Below, piece by piece: positions 1-11,282 of a stretch of 64,000 bases of DNA. How positions within the stretch are numbered: position 1 is the stretch's first letter; the number at the start of each line of letters is the position of its first letter. Below the pieces are notes generated by a model. The model searched no databases and was not told the DNA's origin. It worked only from the letters and a program-made list of their open reading frames with translations. Made by a program: the position numbers and the translations under genes. Source of the stretch: Bactericera cockerelli (taxonomy: Eukaryota; Arthropoda; Insecta; Hemiptera; Triozidae); NCBI GenBank assembly GCA_024516035.1, contig CM044965.1:28384919-28448918 (forward strand), written 5' to 3'.

Positions 1-283
1 AAAAGTGTTTAGACACTCTAGGGTTGGGTGGAAGATATTACGGAGTTCTGGGATGCCAACTCAAGTGAAGTAAAAAGGGTTTAGACTCTCTAGGGTTGGG
101 TGGAAGATATTCAGGAGTTCTGGGATGCCAACTCAAGTGGAGCGCTGAAGAGTCAAGCTGATGAGTTCTAAGCTGTTTTTAGTGTATTTTATATTTTTAT
201 TATTCTATTTTAGAATTTCATGCTTGTATTTACTTGTACCACATTTATATTGACCAGGAAAACAGTAATAAATAAATAAATAT
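1..283 (+). repeat. Short tandem duplication and probable LINE 3' remnant
   Basis: A unit of about 73 bases starting with 'gtttagac' and 'ctctagggttgggtggaaga' occurs twice (about 1-66 and 74-136). It is followed by an AT-rich stretch that ends in (aata)n just before 'gcatgcc'. The ending resembles the 3' tail of a non-LTR retrotransposon. The opposite arm near 20935-20985 has only one unit and lacks about 165 bases of this tail, so this is a left-arm-specific insertion or a right-arm deletion. No intact reading frame is present. Confidence 0.4.
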
Positions 284-935
284 TAGCATGCCTGTTTTAC
301 ATGTTTCCATTTCTTTGTATTCATTGCATATGTTTTCTATAACCAAATAATTTATACTATAATAGCGTTGTATGTTAATTCTTTGCCATCAAGTGTAACG
401 CGACAAAAATATCTTAATTAAATTTATAAGTATACTTCCGTGCCTGTTTACAGCCTAAGAATTCCTTATCTCTGTAGCTAATCACATATTCTTTTACTAA
501 TAATAAAACTGTAAAATATTAAAAAAAAAAAAAAATAATAATAGACTTCTGCCGTGTCCTAAGATTCTATCTTGGTTCTAATGTACTGTCTAACCTGATA
601 ATCAGAAATATATACTTGTTAACATTACCAACATTTCAGTGCAAAACATAATATATATTATTGCTCTGTCTAGTACACCCGGGTGGTGTTATGTCATACA
701 CATTCATGTCCGAAAAAATGACAAAAATAGCATATCCTCCCGTCTGACCCGTACAGTCTCATCTCTCATCCCCGGAGGTTCTCACAATAGCCCCTCACTC
801 GGAGGAGGAAGCAATACCTACGGAAAGGTTAATAGGATATGTCAGCTACAAGAGGAAGTAGAATTACTTGTGTGGGATGTTGACAAAAATCATCTTTTTA
901 GTTTCCTTGATTAGGATATCGAATATCAACAGCAA

Positions 936-1030
936 GCCAGCCTGGGTGGTTGTAGGTAGATGTTGTGAATTTCCAGAGAGGGAGGGTAAAACCCCCGACC
1001 TGATACTCCTGATAATTTCAGGACGTAACA
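936..1030 (+). repeat. Tail fragment of 5S-derived SINE, left arm
   Basis: Contains 'cagcctgggtgg', 'gagggtaaaacccccgacct' and 'aggacgtaac', which match the 3' body of the 5S-headed SINE (see 12312-12552), without the 5S head. The mirror copy is at about 20365-20455. Confidence 0.55.
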
Positions 1031-2300
1031 ATCTAATCTGAACGACTGAATTCTCCTAACTTGACGAAAAGTTTTTTTCCATGATCGCTCTTGGGTTTGT
1101 TTTACATATTTGCAAAAGAGTTCAAATTCCTCAAGGAAACTGTAGACAGTGGCATATGAATACTTTTCTCAGCAAAAAATCTCGGTAGTGGTTGTCAATG
1201 GTCTGTCGAGTTAAACTTAATTAAAGGCTTACGTAGGGTGGTTAAGGTTGATTCAAGAGTTAATGCAGCGTGAGCTAGGTACCTCAGGAGGAAAATAGGC
1301 TTTCTGACTTTTCAGTCCTCAAAAAAATTTAAGTAGTCAGGATGTGCGATCAGCTATCAGCGAAAAAAAGTGATTACCACATCATCTGATGAGAAAATTA
1401 CCTCATTTCTATAACATAAGAGATAATGAGAAAAGTGCAATTTTTGATCACATAGAATGCTCATATTTTTTATTTTTCTAGTGTGTTTGCAGGAGCAAGT
1501 ATTAGGAACTTGTAGTTTTTGTATGAGGACGTACATAATGGCAGGTCACAGGCAGTAGAATTCTTAGAAGATATAATTATAAAGAAAGAATAGAAAAGAA
1601 AGAAAAAGAAAAAAAAGAGAGAAGAGATGATGAAAAAGTACTTACTGAGGTTATTGTGCAGAAAAAAGATGACGAAAAAGTACTTACTGAGGTTATTGTG
1701 CAAAGAAAGAAATGCTAATAATTATCGCAATGGAAAGGGTTAGTAAACGTAGGTAGTTCAACTAGTTCTCAGAACAAAGGAATAAACATTCAAGAAATGA
1801 GAAAGAGTGGTTAGAAAAAGAAGAGAGATGAAATATTGTGAATTGAAAATGGAAAGAAAATGAAGATCACATGCAGAAACAAGTGGAAGGAAAAACAGGC
1901 AAACAATCATTGACTTAAAAATAATATAGGTGGGTTAATTACTAAAAAGTCTGGCTTGGGGACTTTAAATAGGGAGTAGACCAGCATTGACTTGGTTATG
2001 AGTGCTGAGTCATTTCTCTACTATCTGGCTACCATCGTTCACGATGGCGCCACCCTATGATGATGATTACTAAAAGTAGAGAAGATTGCAAGATGAAAAG
2101 CAGAGATTACAAGAAGAAGTATTGATGAAGTACATAGTAAAAAAAAAACTACAGGAATTAAAAGGCAAAGAAAAAAGATGTTGAAAAGGTTATAAAAATT
2201 ACTTCTAGAAATACGCCTTACATAATTATGTACATAATAACAAAACATGCTAACTAACCAAGTTTTTTGTGTACAAGAAAAGGTGTTGTTGAATGCATAT

Positions 2301-2306
2301 TTTATT
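2301..2306 (-). terminator. Candidate polyadenylation signal, left cuticle gene
   Basis: AATAAA on the minus strand, about 550 bases past the ancestral stop. It is conserved at the mirror position 19092-19097. No cleavage evidence is available from sequence alone. Confidence 0.35.
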
Positions 2307-2830
2307 GTGAATGTACTCTGTTGTGACTTCCTTAGTTCAACAACAACAACAAAAAATACCTATTACTTTTGCAACTTTTCTTGCTCAAGATATGTACATT
2401 TTGAAGAGTACAAAAGTTATACAGAGTTCCATAGATTTTATATGACTAGGTATTAATTTCTTAATGATGGACCATGTTTTTTTAAATCAGTCTGGCAATA
2501 CAGGAATGCATTTTTTTTCTCAGATATCACAAGCTATCTTTCAATTTCCACGCCTCTGTTTAGAAAGGTATTCTCAATCAGAGTATCGTGATTTTAGAAC
2601 TTTGCCTATTATCAATGTCAATTATGGATAAAAAATTTCAGAAATAATAATCAAGAAATTCATTAACAGAATATTGATTGAAATTAAAAGATATCTAGTG
2701 CTATCAATAGCTTGTTCTTTGACAAATGATCAAATCGAGCTATTTTCAAAACTCTCGAAATCCTCTTGTAAAATTTGGCAGTAGTAGATACTCTTCTCCA
2801 GTGGAAAGTCAAGTTTCATGTTCTTTATCA

Positions 2831-5800
2831 CTAGATAGTAGTTGTGGCTTCAGTTGTTGAGTTTAATGGCGGTAGGCAGGGTAGTAAGGAGCAGGGGGGT
2901 AGTAGGGTGCGGGGTGGACTGGTGCGGGTGTGCGGGTCTAGGGGCTGGGGTGGTGGGGGCAGGAGCGGGTGCAGGGTGGGCTGGTGCAGGGTAGTATGGT
3001 GCGTAGTATGCAGGCACTGGGTAGTGTGGGACAGGTGCGGTCTAGGTGCGGGGGTAGTGGGGGACTGGTGCTGGGGCAGGTGCGGGGTGGGTGCTGGTCT
3101 AGGTGCAGGGGCGGGTGCGGGGTAGGCTGGGTAGTATGGAGCGGGATAGTAGGGCACTGGGACTGGTGCGGGTGCTGGGGCTGGGGTGGGTCGGGGTGCG
3201 GGTGTCGTGGGAGCAGGTGCTGGGGCGGGTGCGGGGTGGGCGGGGTAGTATGGAGCGAAGTAAGCGGGCGCTGGGTAGACGGGGGCGGGTCTAGGAGCGG
3301 GGGTGGTGGGGGCTGGTACTGGTGCGGGAGTTGGGGCGGGAGCGGGTGCGGGATGAGGCGCATAGGCATAGACCGGTGCGGCATACACGGGGTAAGGAGC
3401 TGGCACGGTCTTCACGAGTGGAGCGGCATGTTCAACCTTGGGCAGGATAACAGGGGCGACAACAGGTGCGGGGGGGAGGTGAGGGGTGGGGATTCTGACA
3501 ACTGGAGCGGGTGCTGGTGCGGGAGCGGGTGTAGGGCGTGGTGCGGGGGCGGGTGCGGGTGCAGGCACGACAGGGGTGTGGACTACGGGCACGGGGGCGA
3601 CACGCGTGACCTCAGGCACGATGGTGTCGACGTGGCGCAGGGGGGCGGGCACCCTCTCCTGGATGACGGTGTGGGGGGGAGTGGGGAGGTGGCCTGGGGG
3701 ACATTCATTACATAATAGTGCTGGTTATATTATTTTGCTATACACACAGTTATAATAAATTGAGATATTATTATCTGGTTAGTTGGTTGGTTAGTATGGT
3801 TCGGTTTCATTGGAAACTCCGTACAATTAGCTTGGTGAACTCATTAAATCTATTGTGACCATTATTTTTTTAGTGACAAAGTAAGTTGCTTTCATGTATT
3901 TGCAGACTTCTACATAATTATAATTTGCCAAAAAAGAAACATACGGAAAGTATAAGTTTTCAATAGACACTTATTGATAATGCACCAAAAAACAAGAGAT
4001 TTTTTAGAATGATTGGAAAGTGATAGATGACTGACTCACTAGTAATCCATTTCTTTATTTTACAATGTACAAGCAGCGGACTCGTGACATGAAGGATGGT
4101 GGTTCGAGTCCCTAGTATGGCATGTAAGGTGAGTTCGAGTAAATTACCATAAAATTGTTGAAAATTATCCGCACCTAAACCACAACCATCAAACAAGAAA
4201 TAAACATAAGCTCATCATCCCTAGAGTAAAACACAACAGTTACGCATACATGGGAGTCAAACTTTACAACTCTATACCTGAACATACTAAACAACTAGAA
4301 TTAAAATGGTTTACATTAAAATTAAAAGAACTAATAATACCTACACATAGAACCCTATTCAAATGAGGAATTTCTCACCAAAATTACAACAGAAAGATAG
4401 TAAATTTGGAGAGAAAATAATAATAATTAAAGACACATAGACATATACATAAATAACACTTTATGATAGTTATATATTTCATTCTGCTCATTTATATTTG
4501 TATTGTATTAATTTTTTTTTTTAATTAATTTATCTGATTTTTTTTTATCATTACTTTTTTATATTAATATATATATCCTTGTACCACACATGTATTATGT
4601 TTAGCGTGCAAATAAAATCTTATCTTATCTTACCATTGGGATTAACACAAAAGCGTCTTCTTTACTTTGTCTTTGCCTAAACCTACTTTGAGTCAGCATC
4701 AGAGTGATTACCACAATTTTAATCAATCTTATTAGTCCGGGTTTTATTTCTATTTTATTTCTATAAGTTTTTTAACTATTTTATTTCAATCTTGTTAGTT
4801 CATGGTTGGTCAGGTACTCACCCAGGTCCGGCTTGTAGATGGTGGACTGGTAGCCGGCGATGTAGGGCTGGGGAGCGTAGTGTACGGTCTTGGTGTAGGC
4901 GGTGCCCACGTGGGCGGGGACTACGTGGGGGGCGGGCACATAGAGGGGGGGATGGGCGGCTCCCACGGCCAGCAGAGCGGCGAGGATGATGCACTGGGGC
5001 AGCGAGAAGACAAAAGTAGATTTTAAAAAGAGATACAATCACATACCTAAATGAACAAATATTTTTTTAAAAAGATGTAAGGGGAAAGCTCAGGCCGAAA
5101 ATTTTAGTCAGGCATAGACGGTATTCATGGCTGTCTACCCTAACTAAAACCCGTGGCTCCTCGTCAAAGCTAAACCATGCCGTTTCATTGTGGGACATCT
5201 AAATAATGTTTCTTTACCACATTAAGAATAAAGATATGTTCTGTTATTTATGTCCTGTCTCGTATAAAGACAATTTTCTTGTTAACATTTTTAGTCATCT
5301 TGGTTTTCACATAAAATTTGATTGGTTGATTAATCTAGGATGTAAGTATTATGTTACATTGTATTATATTGATAATTATCGATAATTTTGCTCATCAAGC
5401 ATGTAATTATGAATCTTCCACTCAGCGGAGATGAAAGAAAGCGGCCTAATATTAAAATGACCGGGGTTGACTTTTTGACCTTTGAGCTTACAAGATTCAC
5501 TCTGGGGTGGATGCTCTGTCTCAAGGCCTGATAGATTTCTGTGTATGGACTCCTGTGCTTCATGTATCTTAAGTGCTTAATAAGTTCAAAGGGATCCATG
5601 CTTAAGTGCTACATTAAAAACAGGATTATATTAATAATAATATCACCTTATTTCTACTGCCCGATTAGGACTAATGAGTTCCATTTTTCCAGCAGTAAGC
5701 CCAAGATCTATTACTATGTGGTCAAAATCAAAAATGGGAGGACAACTTGTTATGTCCTGGTTGGTTTCAAACTCTTGACCTCTGGATTACCAGTCATACG

Positions 5801-8008
5801 CTTTGACCATTGACCTGACGGGACATTCAAATTACGATAAGCCAGACACGCCCTCACGTTGGAATTGCAACCAATAACAGTCCACTATAGCCCGAGTTGA
5901 GGAAAACTATGGCTTATCTTTACTTTAATCGTGTAAGTTGGCCTTTGGTGACTTTAGTCATATGCTTGCCTGTTGCCTACTTTTAGACGTAGGTCTGGAT
6001 TTCTTATTCTAGCATCAGTCGTTTTATGTCATTACTAGCGGGCTGTCGCCCGCTTTGCGGGCCGAGGCATGGCCGTGAAAGCAAGAAATCCTTTTTCGCC
6101 AATGGCAGGTGTTGTAGTGGGAGTTTCGAAAAATCCCGTCTTATTGCACATCTAGACTATAAAACAAAGCTACCTACAAATTTCAGCTTCCTAGGACTTA
6201 CGGTTTGGGCTGTAGAGCAATGATCAGTCAGTGAGTGGTCAGTCAGTCAGTGACTTTGACATTTATATATTAAGATTATGTAGTTGAATTGTCAAATACA
6301 TGTGGAAAATTTCATATTTCATGCTTTGCAAAGGATTCGAAACAACGTATGCCTATTACGCAACCTGGACCACTAGATAATAGTCTAGCACCCTTATCAC
6401 AAGGACTAGCAATTCACTATATTCAAATGCGTCGACTTAAAATAATTTAATCATAAAAATATAAATTGTAACTTTTTGTCCTATTTTTTACTATCATTTT
6501 AGGGGTTTCACCCTCCACAGTAAGGTAGAATTACCTAAGGAGGAGTTTTTTTTCTCATTAATTTATGTACTAAATAATAAAGAATAATCAAATAGCACGA
6601 GCTACCAACATTTACCTCGCCCAGAATCCGTTGGGTCGGAAAAGTATTTTACTCAAATTATATTTGCCAGCGTGAAGTTAAGTAACGTCTAGCGAGGTTA
6701 GGACTTGTATTGGTGATCATTCAAGTTCAAACCCTCTTGATGCTTGCTTTTCCCGCCCCCACACAGGCTGGGTGAAATTAATTTTAGTAGCTGGTTTTTT
6801 GATTATATGGAGGGTGAAACCCTCGTCATGATATGACCATGCAGTTGAAAGAGACGTTCAACCCAAATTAAAAAATAAAATCAAGTTACCACCTTCACAA
6901 GCACGATGCAAGTTCACGCTGTCAACAGCGCAATTAAAAGAAAAATCTAAAACGCTCCCTGCAAGGCACGTTGAAAAAATAAAGTTCAAAAGCGCAAGCA
7001 AAGTTTGAATAGCTCTCGACATGGTTAAAAATACCTTGATTGGCGTCAAACAAAGGAGAAAAAGCGGGATTGCAATGAGAACGAGAAAATATAATGGGAG
7101 TCACGTTGTGCGACCCACCGCTTGCGAAAATATTTGCAAGGGAAGACGTAGGTGTAGCAGCTTTCAGTCAGAGAACTAGGGTTCGAGTTTTACTCGACAT
7201 TTTTTTAGAAAATATCAATTAGGATAAATTTATTTTAAATTACAATGACTAAGAGAAGAGAATTTCAACTTCCGAGGAGAGCTTTAGGTATCAGGAGTAA
7301 AACAACAGCAACAGCAGGTTCAAGACCTCGTTAAAGTGGTTTAAGAAAGAAAAAAATAGTAATAAAACAACCATTAATGACGAGAAAAACGGCAAATATT
7401 TATGTTAATGAAAGTCTATTTACAATGATTCAAAGTCCATTTACATAATTATATTGTATGTTGGTCACTACCACTGACATGTGGTAATGTCACAAGCATG
7501 CAAGCTGCATTGCTGTGATACATTCCTATGGAAATTTTTTGAAATTCATTTCAACTCCTAGATCCGAATTATGAAACAGGATTAGATTAACTAATCCTAG
7601 TATCCTAAACTATTCCTGAATACTCTCTCTGGTGAGAAATTTAACCAATCACAGTGCATTTATATCAGCTGTTAAGTGATAGTGCCTTGGATTAACAAAT
7701 CCTAGATGTTATTTGATCCTGCTTCATAATTCGCTTTAATGACGAGTATTTTTTGAGTTCAAAATATGTTGTGTAAAAAACTTTCTTGCCTAACTTTTAA
7801 TGAATCGATACTCGGTAGTTAGCAGTGGACTTTAGAAGGTTAGGGTTCGAATCCCAGGAGTCGCCCACATATTTAACATTTTATCAGTGGTTAGTAGATC
7901 AGACTTTATCAATTCTATTTAGATATTTTGATGAGTAGATGCTATTAAATTGAAAAAAACTTTTTACCAGAAAAGATGTTCTATTAAGCTACTTACGAGT
8001 GAGTTCAT
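2831..8008 (-). CDS. Pro/Ala-rich cuticle-type protein, left copy, frameshifted C-terminus
   Basis: Three exons on the minus strand: 7997-8008 (codes MNSL), 4822-4993 and 3693 down to 2831, all with GT-AG borders. The product starts with a signal peptide (MNSLCIILAALLAVGAA), then PLYVPAPHVVPAHVG and a long low-complexity region of PAPAP, YYPAPYY and TTPAPRP blocks, typical of insect cuticle proteins rich in Pro, Ala, Tyr and Val. Relative to the right copy, exon 3 lacks one 150-base unit and has four small indels near 3000-3080 and 2920 (-1, +1, -1, +2). The last part is therefore out of frame: it becomes His/Thr/Pro-rich, misses the ancestral stop at 2863-2865 and runs to a TAG at 2831-2833 (348 aa). 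The indels lie in C runs, so sequencing error and pseudogenisation are both possible. Expected role: secreted structural component of the exoskeleton. Confidence 0.8.
4060..4143 (+). repeat. tRNA-headed SINE, family C, left arm
   Basis: Contains 'agcggactcgtgac' followed by 'ggtggttcgagtccctagta', which resemble the anticodon-arm region and pol III B box of a tRNA. Family C copies recur at 16805-16895, 23838-23950, 26944-27140, 28715-28805, 32330-32400 and 46838-46905. Confidence 0.5.
4151..4636 (+). mobile_element. 5'-truncated non-LTR retrotransposon, left arm only
   Basis: The segment is flanked by TTACCAT on both sides (4144-4150 and 4630-4636). It encodes the C-terminal end of an ORF2-like protein with GVKLYNSIPEHTKQLELKW and a stop at about 4364, then a 3' region ending 'aaataaaatcttatcttatc'. 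The mirror site in the other arm (about 16800-16812) is empty, reading straight from 'aaattaccat' into 'tgggatta'. Truncation, a simple-repeat tail and a target-site duplication fit target-primed reverse transcription. The clade is not certain. Confidence 0.75.
5618..5825 (-). repeat. tRNA-headed SINE, family B, left arm
   Basis: On the minus strand it runs from a degraded tRNA-like head through 'cccattttt..accacata' to 'ctgctggaaaaatgg' and 'cctaatcgggcagta'. This matches the better preserved copies at 27923-28133 and 46624-46835. The mirror copy is 15706-15870. Confidence 0.6.
6035..6275 (-). mobile_element. Non-autonomous Helitron, left arm
   Basis: On the minus strand it starts TCTTAATATATAAATG and ends with the hairpin GCGGGCGACAGCCCGC followed by TAG, giving the CTAG terminus. 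It sits between A (6276, read as complement) and T (6034), the usual Helitron target, with no target duplication. Length is 241 bases. It matches the pair at 47258-47721. It has no coding capacity, so it would need Rep/helicase from an autonomous element elsewhere. Confidence 0.85.
6665..6877 (+). repeat. 5S-derived SINE, left arm
   Basis: Contains 'gaagttaagtaacgtctagc', related to the 5S rRNA internal control region, then 'aggctgggtgaaatt', 'ggagggtgaaaccctcg' and 'catgcagttgaaagagacgt'. The mirror copy is at 14822-15030. Confidence 0.7.
7565..7733. mobile_element. MITE with CGAATTATGAAACAGGAT ends, left arm
   Basis: Terminal inverted repeats CGAATTATGAAACAGGAT and ATCCTGCTTCATAATTCG bound about 169 bases, with 'aaccaatcacagtgc' inside. 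Relatives lie at 11876-12008, 13960-14121, 32098-32206, 38409-38527 and 59580-59690. No protein is coded. The superfamily is not assigned because no clear target-site duplication is visible. Confidence 0.65.
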
Positions 8009-8075
8009 GGCGGTTCTTTGGTCTTGGGCGGAGGAGTTCACTCGTCCAACTAAACTTGAGGAAATCGGTTGACTG

Positions 8076-8107
8076 TGGCTGTCTCCTGGATCCAGATCGG
8101 TTTTATA
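8076..8107 (-). promoter_or_regulatory. TATA promoter of left cuticle gene
   Basis: On the minus strand, TATAAA lies at 8107-8102 within 'gagaaaatataaaaccga'. The predicted start is about 30 bases downstream near 8076. The 5' leader runs about 70 bases to the ATG at 8008. The whole block is nearly identical in the other arm. Confidence 0.7.
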
Positions 8108-8521
8108 TTTTCTCGGCGAAGGGGTGGCTAAGGTCGCGGTGTCTATAAATAAGTCGCCGCGCCGCACAGGCCATAGATCTTACGGCGGAAAGTCGCGTGA
8201 TATTAGATATAGTATGGACCACAACAAAAGGATAGAATGACGGAGTTTCTATTTCTGGGTTGAGGACAGCACAGTGCTTGCTCTCGGGTTTTCACTTTAT
8301 TGACAACTTTAGAATAAGATTACAACAAGGATAAGGGATAATCCCTCATATTTTCAGAGGTTGGACATTGGGTTTACTCCTCAATCCTGGAAATATAGTT
8401 CCGTAGACCATCGGCCAGGGAACGTTGATGGTTCCCAAAACAAGCCTCAAGACAATTTGAAGGTACAGAGACGGTCAAAATTCTGCACAAAAGAGTAACT
8501 GGTTTATGGAGGTTTTGGGCC

Positions 8522-8743
8522 CTATAATAATAATAATACTGCTCTTTAGTGGAAGGTAACCACCAGGCGAGGTTAATACTCAAAGCATTTTCTACCACTT
8601 AACCCTCAGAGTCTTATTATTATGTGGTTACAAACTCAAATTAATGAGGAAAAATTCATGCACTGAGTGGGATTCGAACCAACGGATCCCTACACCTCCT
8701 GGATTACCAGACTAGCGCGTTAACCACTTGACTACCAGTGCAC
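8522..8743 (-). repeat. tRNA-derived SINE, family A, left arm
   Basis: On the minus strand: A box in 'tggtagtcaagtggttaacg', B box in 'ggttcgaatccca', then the core 'gaccacataataata'-like block and the tail 'cctggtggttaccttccact'. It is a full-length copy of about 220 bases, not a functional tRNA, since the tRNA-like part continues into a SINE body and occurs many times. Confidence 0.85.
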
Positions 8744-8949
8744 GGCCCTAGTACCCTTTCTGTATACCACAGAAGAATAATTAGGAAATATATTTCTTAT
8801 CCGAATATTTCATACATGGGATTGGTAGAATGTCAATTCCACAAAGGTCTTTCCAAGAAATATCTCGGATTAAGTTTTCTCTCGGTATTCCCTCAACTTT
8901 TTTTTATAAATGCAATCATATTATAATAATAATAATATAATAATAATGC

Positions 8950-9232
8950 TTTTTCTTTGTGTTATTATGTCACAATTTTAGTGGGTAGCGCAGAATCATA
9001 GGACTTTACCACTTTAATTTACAATATCTTGTATTATTTTTTTTTTGCCTAAGATTCTGCCACTGGTCGCTGCTTCACATTAAAGCAGCTACTCATTTTT
9101 CCTCACGAGGTATGAGTAGACCCCGAACATCCAAGTACAGAGCAGAAAAAATCCTCCCCCGCTGGGAATCGAACCCAGGTCACCATGTGTGCAATGCCTA
9201 GCGCGCTAACTCACTCTGCCACGGTGACTACT
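8950..9232 (-). repeat. tRNA-headed SINE, family G
   Basis: On the minus strand it begins 'gtcaccgtggcagagtgagt' (A-box-like), has B box 'ctgggttcgattccc', then 'ctcatacctcgtgagg' and a 3' end 'gctacccactaaaattgtg'. It is the same family as 10083-10378, 49897-50040 and 58063-58310. Confidence 0.75.
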
Positions 9233-9672
9233 ATGCAATCATATTATTATTTACTAATTTGACCTTTTGTGAAGGACCTCATTCGACATAGTTATTTATC
9301 CACTATCCAGTATTTCGCAAATCGTGGATTTTCTTTCTTGCAGTCTCTGTAATGTCTGGGGTTAGTAGAGCCTGGGTGTCTGCCCTGAAGCGTTATCCAG
9401 CCTGTGTTGGGCCAATATATTGCTACATTAACCACGGGAGGTTTTTATCACGCATGCATTCAATTTTCCACATGCTTACCGTTATCACGTATAGATAATA
9501 ATTCTGTCCTAGAGGCACTAAAGCTCATCTAAGAATGGACAAAGTAATATATAACATGTACATAAATGTACAAGTAAGTAGTTTGAATTAATGATGTGAG
9601 ATACTGGTACAAACAAAGCTATAAAAATATACAATAAACGTATTCCTAGTTAACGTGTCGTTTTATAATACA

Positions 9673-9735
9673 GCTACTCAAATTAACCTTACCCAGCCTG
9701 ATTGGGGCTGGGAATAGCCAATAGAAAGTGGATTG
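9673..9735 (-). repeat. 5S-derived SINE fragment
   Basis: Contains 'gctactcaaattaacctta', 'cccagcctgattggggctgg' and 'gaatagcca', the middle of the family body. Both ends are missing. Confidence 0.45.
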
Positions 9736-10082
9736 GATGATGAACACGATTGATTCGGACCAGAACGTTTACCAAAGCATGTCCTCATCAGTCTGTATGT
9801 CGCTTAACTTCAGTGCCTATTACTCCGCTAGCTTAGAACGCGGCGCCGGCGCCGGCGTGCAAAATGTAATCAGCCTTGCCAACCTAGCAGGAAGATTTAA
9901 ATTACACCAATAAGGTTTTAAATGAGTATTTCAACTTTGTTGTCCTTCACCCGAAATTTTTAATGTGTCTTGTTATCATTATTGGAGTGTTAAATAACTT
10001 GCCATGCCTTGGTCAAAGTGCCAAAAAGCTGATCGGTGCAAAGCAACGTTGCTAGTTTATAAAAAATAGTTATGTATCATGG

Positions 10083-10378
10083 AGTAGTCACCGTGGCAGA
10101 GTGAGTTAGCGCGCTAGGCATTGCACGTATGGTGACCTGGGTTCGATCCCCAGCGGGGCAGGAATTTTTTCTGCTCTGTACTTGGATGTACGGGGTCCAC
10201 TCATACCTCGTGAGGAAAAATGAGTAGTTACTTGTATGAGTAACGACCAGTGGCGGCATTACCAGAGTAAAAAGAAATTAATGTAATAGAATAATTCGAA
10301 AAGTAAAGGAGGCTCTTAGTAATGCTGCGCTACCCACAAAAATTGTGAAGAGGCCTTGTGCTTCACCACAAATAAAAT
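10083..10378 (+). repeat. tRNA-headed SINE, family G, full length
   Basis: Head 'caccgtggcagagtgagtta', B box 'gggttcgatcccca', body with 'ctcatacctcgtgaggaaaa' and 'acgaccagtggcggcattac', tail 'gctacccacaaaaattgtga' then 'ccttgtgcttcacca'. It is the best preserved copy of this family in the window. Confidence 0.8.
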
Positions 10379-10832
10379 CATACCTACCTAGTTATGTATC
10401 ATGGCTCATGGGTCTATATAAACTATTTTTGCTCAGCTAAAGGAAATCCGCACAAATAACCATGTAATTAATATAGCAACCATTAGGAGTAGAATGTGTG
10501 TTAAATCAATGAGGCTAATTATTCATGAATGAATCAAGACTAAATAGTTCTATAATAATTATTAGAAACACTTCGATTGTACGATTGTTAAATACATACC
10601 TAATAATCGTAGTTTAGTGTCATAGTAAATACCTTTAGGATAATCGTGATTCATTTATGTATGTAGATTGTAGAGTACTTTGATACCAGAGGAGCGTTCA
10701 GTACGTAAACTTGGCACTTTCTATAAAAAATAATAGCATTACTACTAAAATGGAAATTTACTAAATCGTGGGTAGATTTCTTTTACTCGTACAATCAAGG
10801 TTGAAGATTTACAATTCTATTATTAACCGGGG

Positions 10833-11015
10833 TTTTACGTCCCATTCAACTGCATGGTCATCTCAAAACGAGGGTGTTTAACCTCCACTCGCAGGAAACT
10901 CACAAACCTGCTTACCACATTAACTACACCCAGCCTGGGTCACCTCGCTGGACGTTACTTAACTTCGCTGATCCTACTAGACCGGTGCATTCAACACGCC
11001 ATCGATGCTGGCTGT
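10833..11015 (-). repeat. 5S-derived SINE with internal deletion
   Basis: The plus strand shows 'caactgcatggtcatctc', 'ggaaactcacaaacctgc', 'acccagcctgggtcacctcg', then 'ctggacgttacttaacttcg' and 'gtgcattcaacacgccatcg'. The usual segment between the last 'cagcctg' and 'cctcgctgg' is deleted. Confidence 0.75.
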
Positions 11016-11282
11016 TTATATTATGTTTGTTTTTTTTTTATCAATTAGCCTTTGACTATAATAGTAAGGTTTTGTTGAATTAAAATCAATAGACCTTACA
11101 TTAAATCATTGATAAACGCACCCTAAGTAAACTTTCGGAATCATACACAAAATTTTCATGACGTACCTAGTGGCTTGTTCCCACGTTATCCTGCCTGCGT
11201 CACGTAACCCGAGAACGAACACGCGTTTTCAAAGCAGAAATGCTAGGTATCCGGAAAACACGTGGTGTTACGTGCACCTTGG

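Larger units (their letters stand above)
67..8830 (+). repeat. Left arm of large inverted duplication
   Basis: Reading this segment on the minus strand reproduces 12922-20985. Matching landmarks include the first cuticle exon (7997-8008 versus 13684-13695), exon 2 (4822-4993 versus 16467-16638), the Pro/Ala exon (2831-3693 versus 17564-18543), a MITE (7565-7733 versus 13960-14121) and a SINE (8522-8743 versus 12967-13178). Promoter and exon 1 sequence is nearly identical, with about three differences in some 230 bases by eye. Introns are more diverged and carry indels and transposon differences. Confidence 0.93.

Noticed and set aside
4792..5042. Plus-strand and other-frame proteins over 4792-5042
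   Set aside because: They overlap cuticle exon 2 in wrong strand or frame. The minus-strand 4822-4993 reading has the signal peptide and splice sites.
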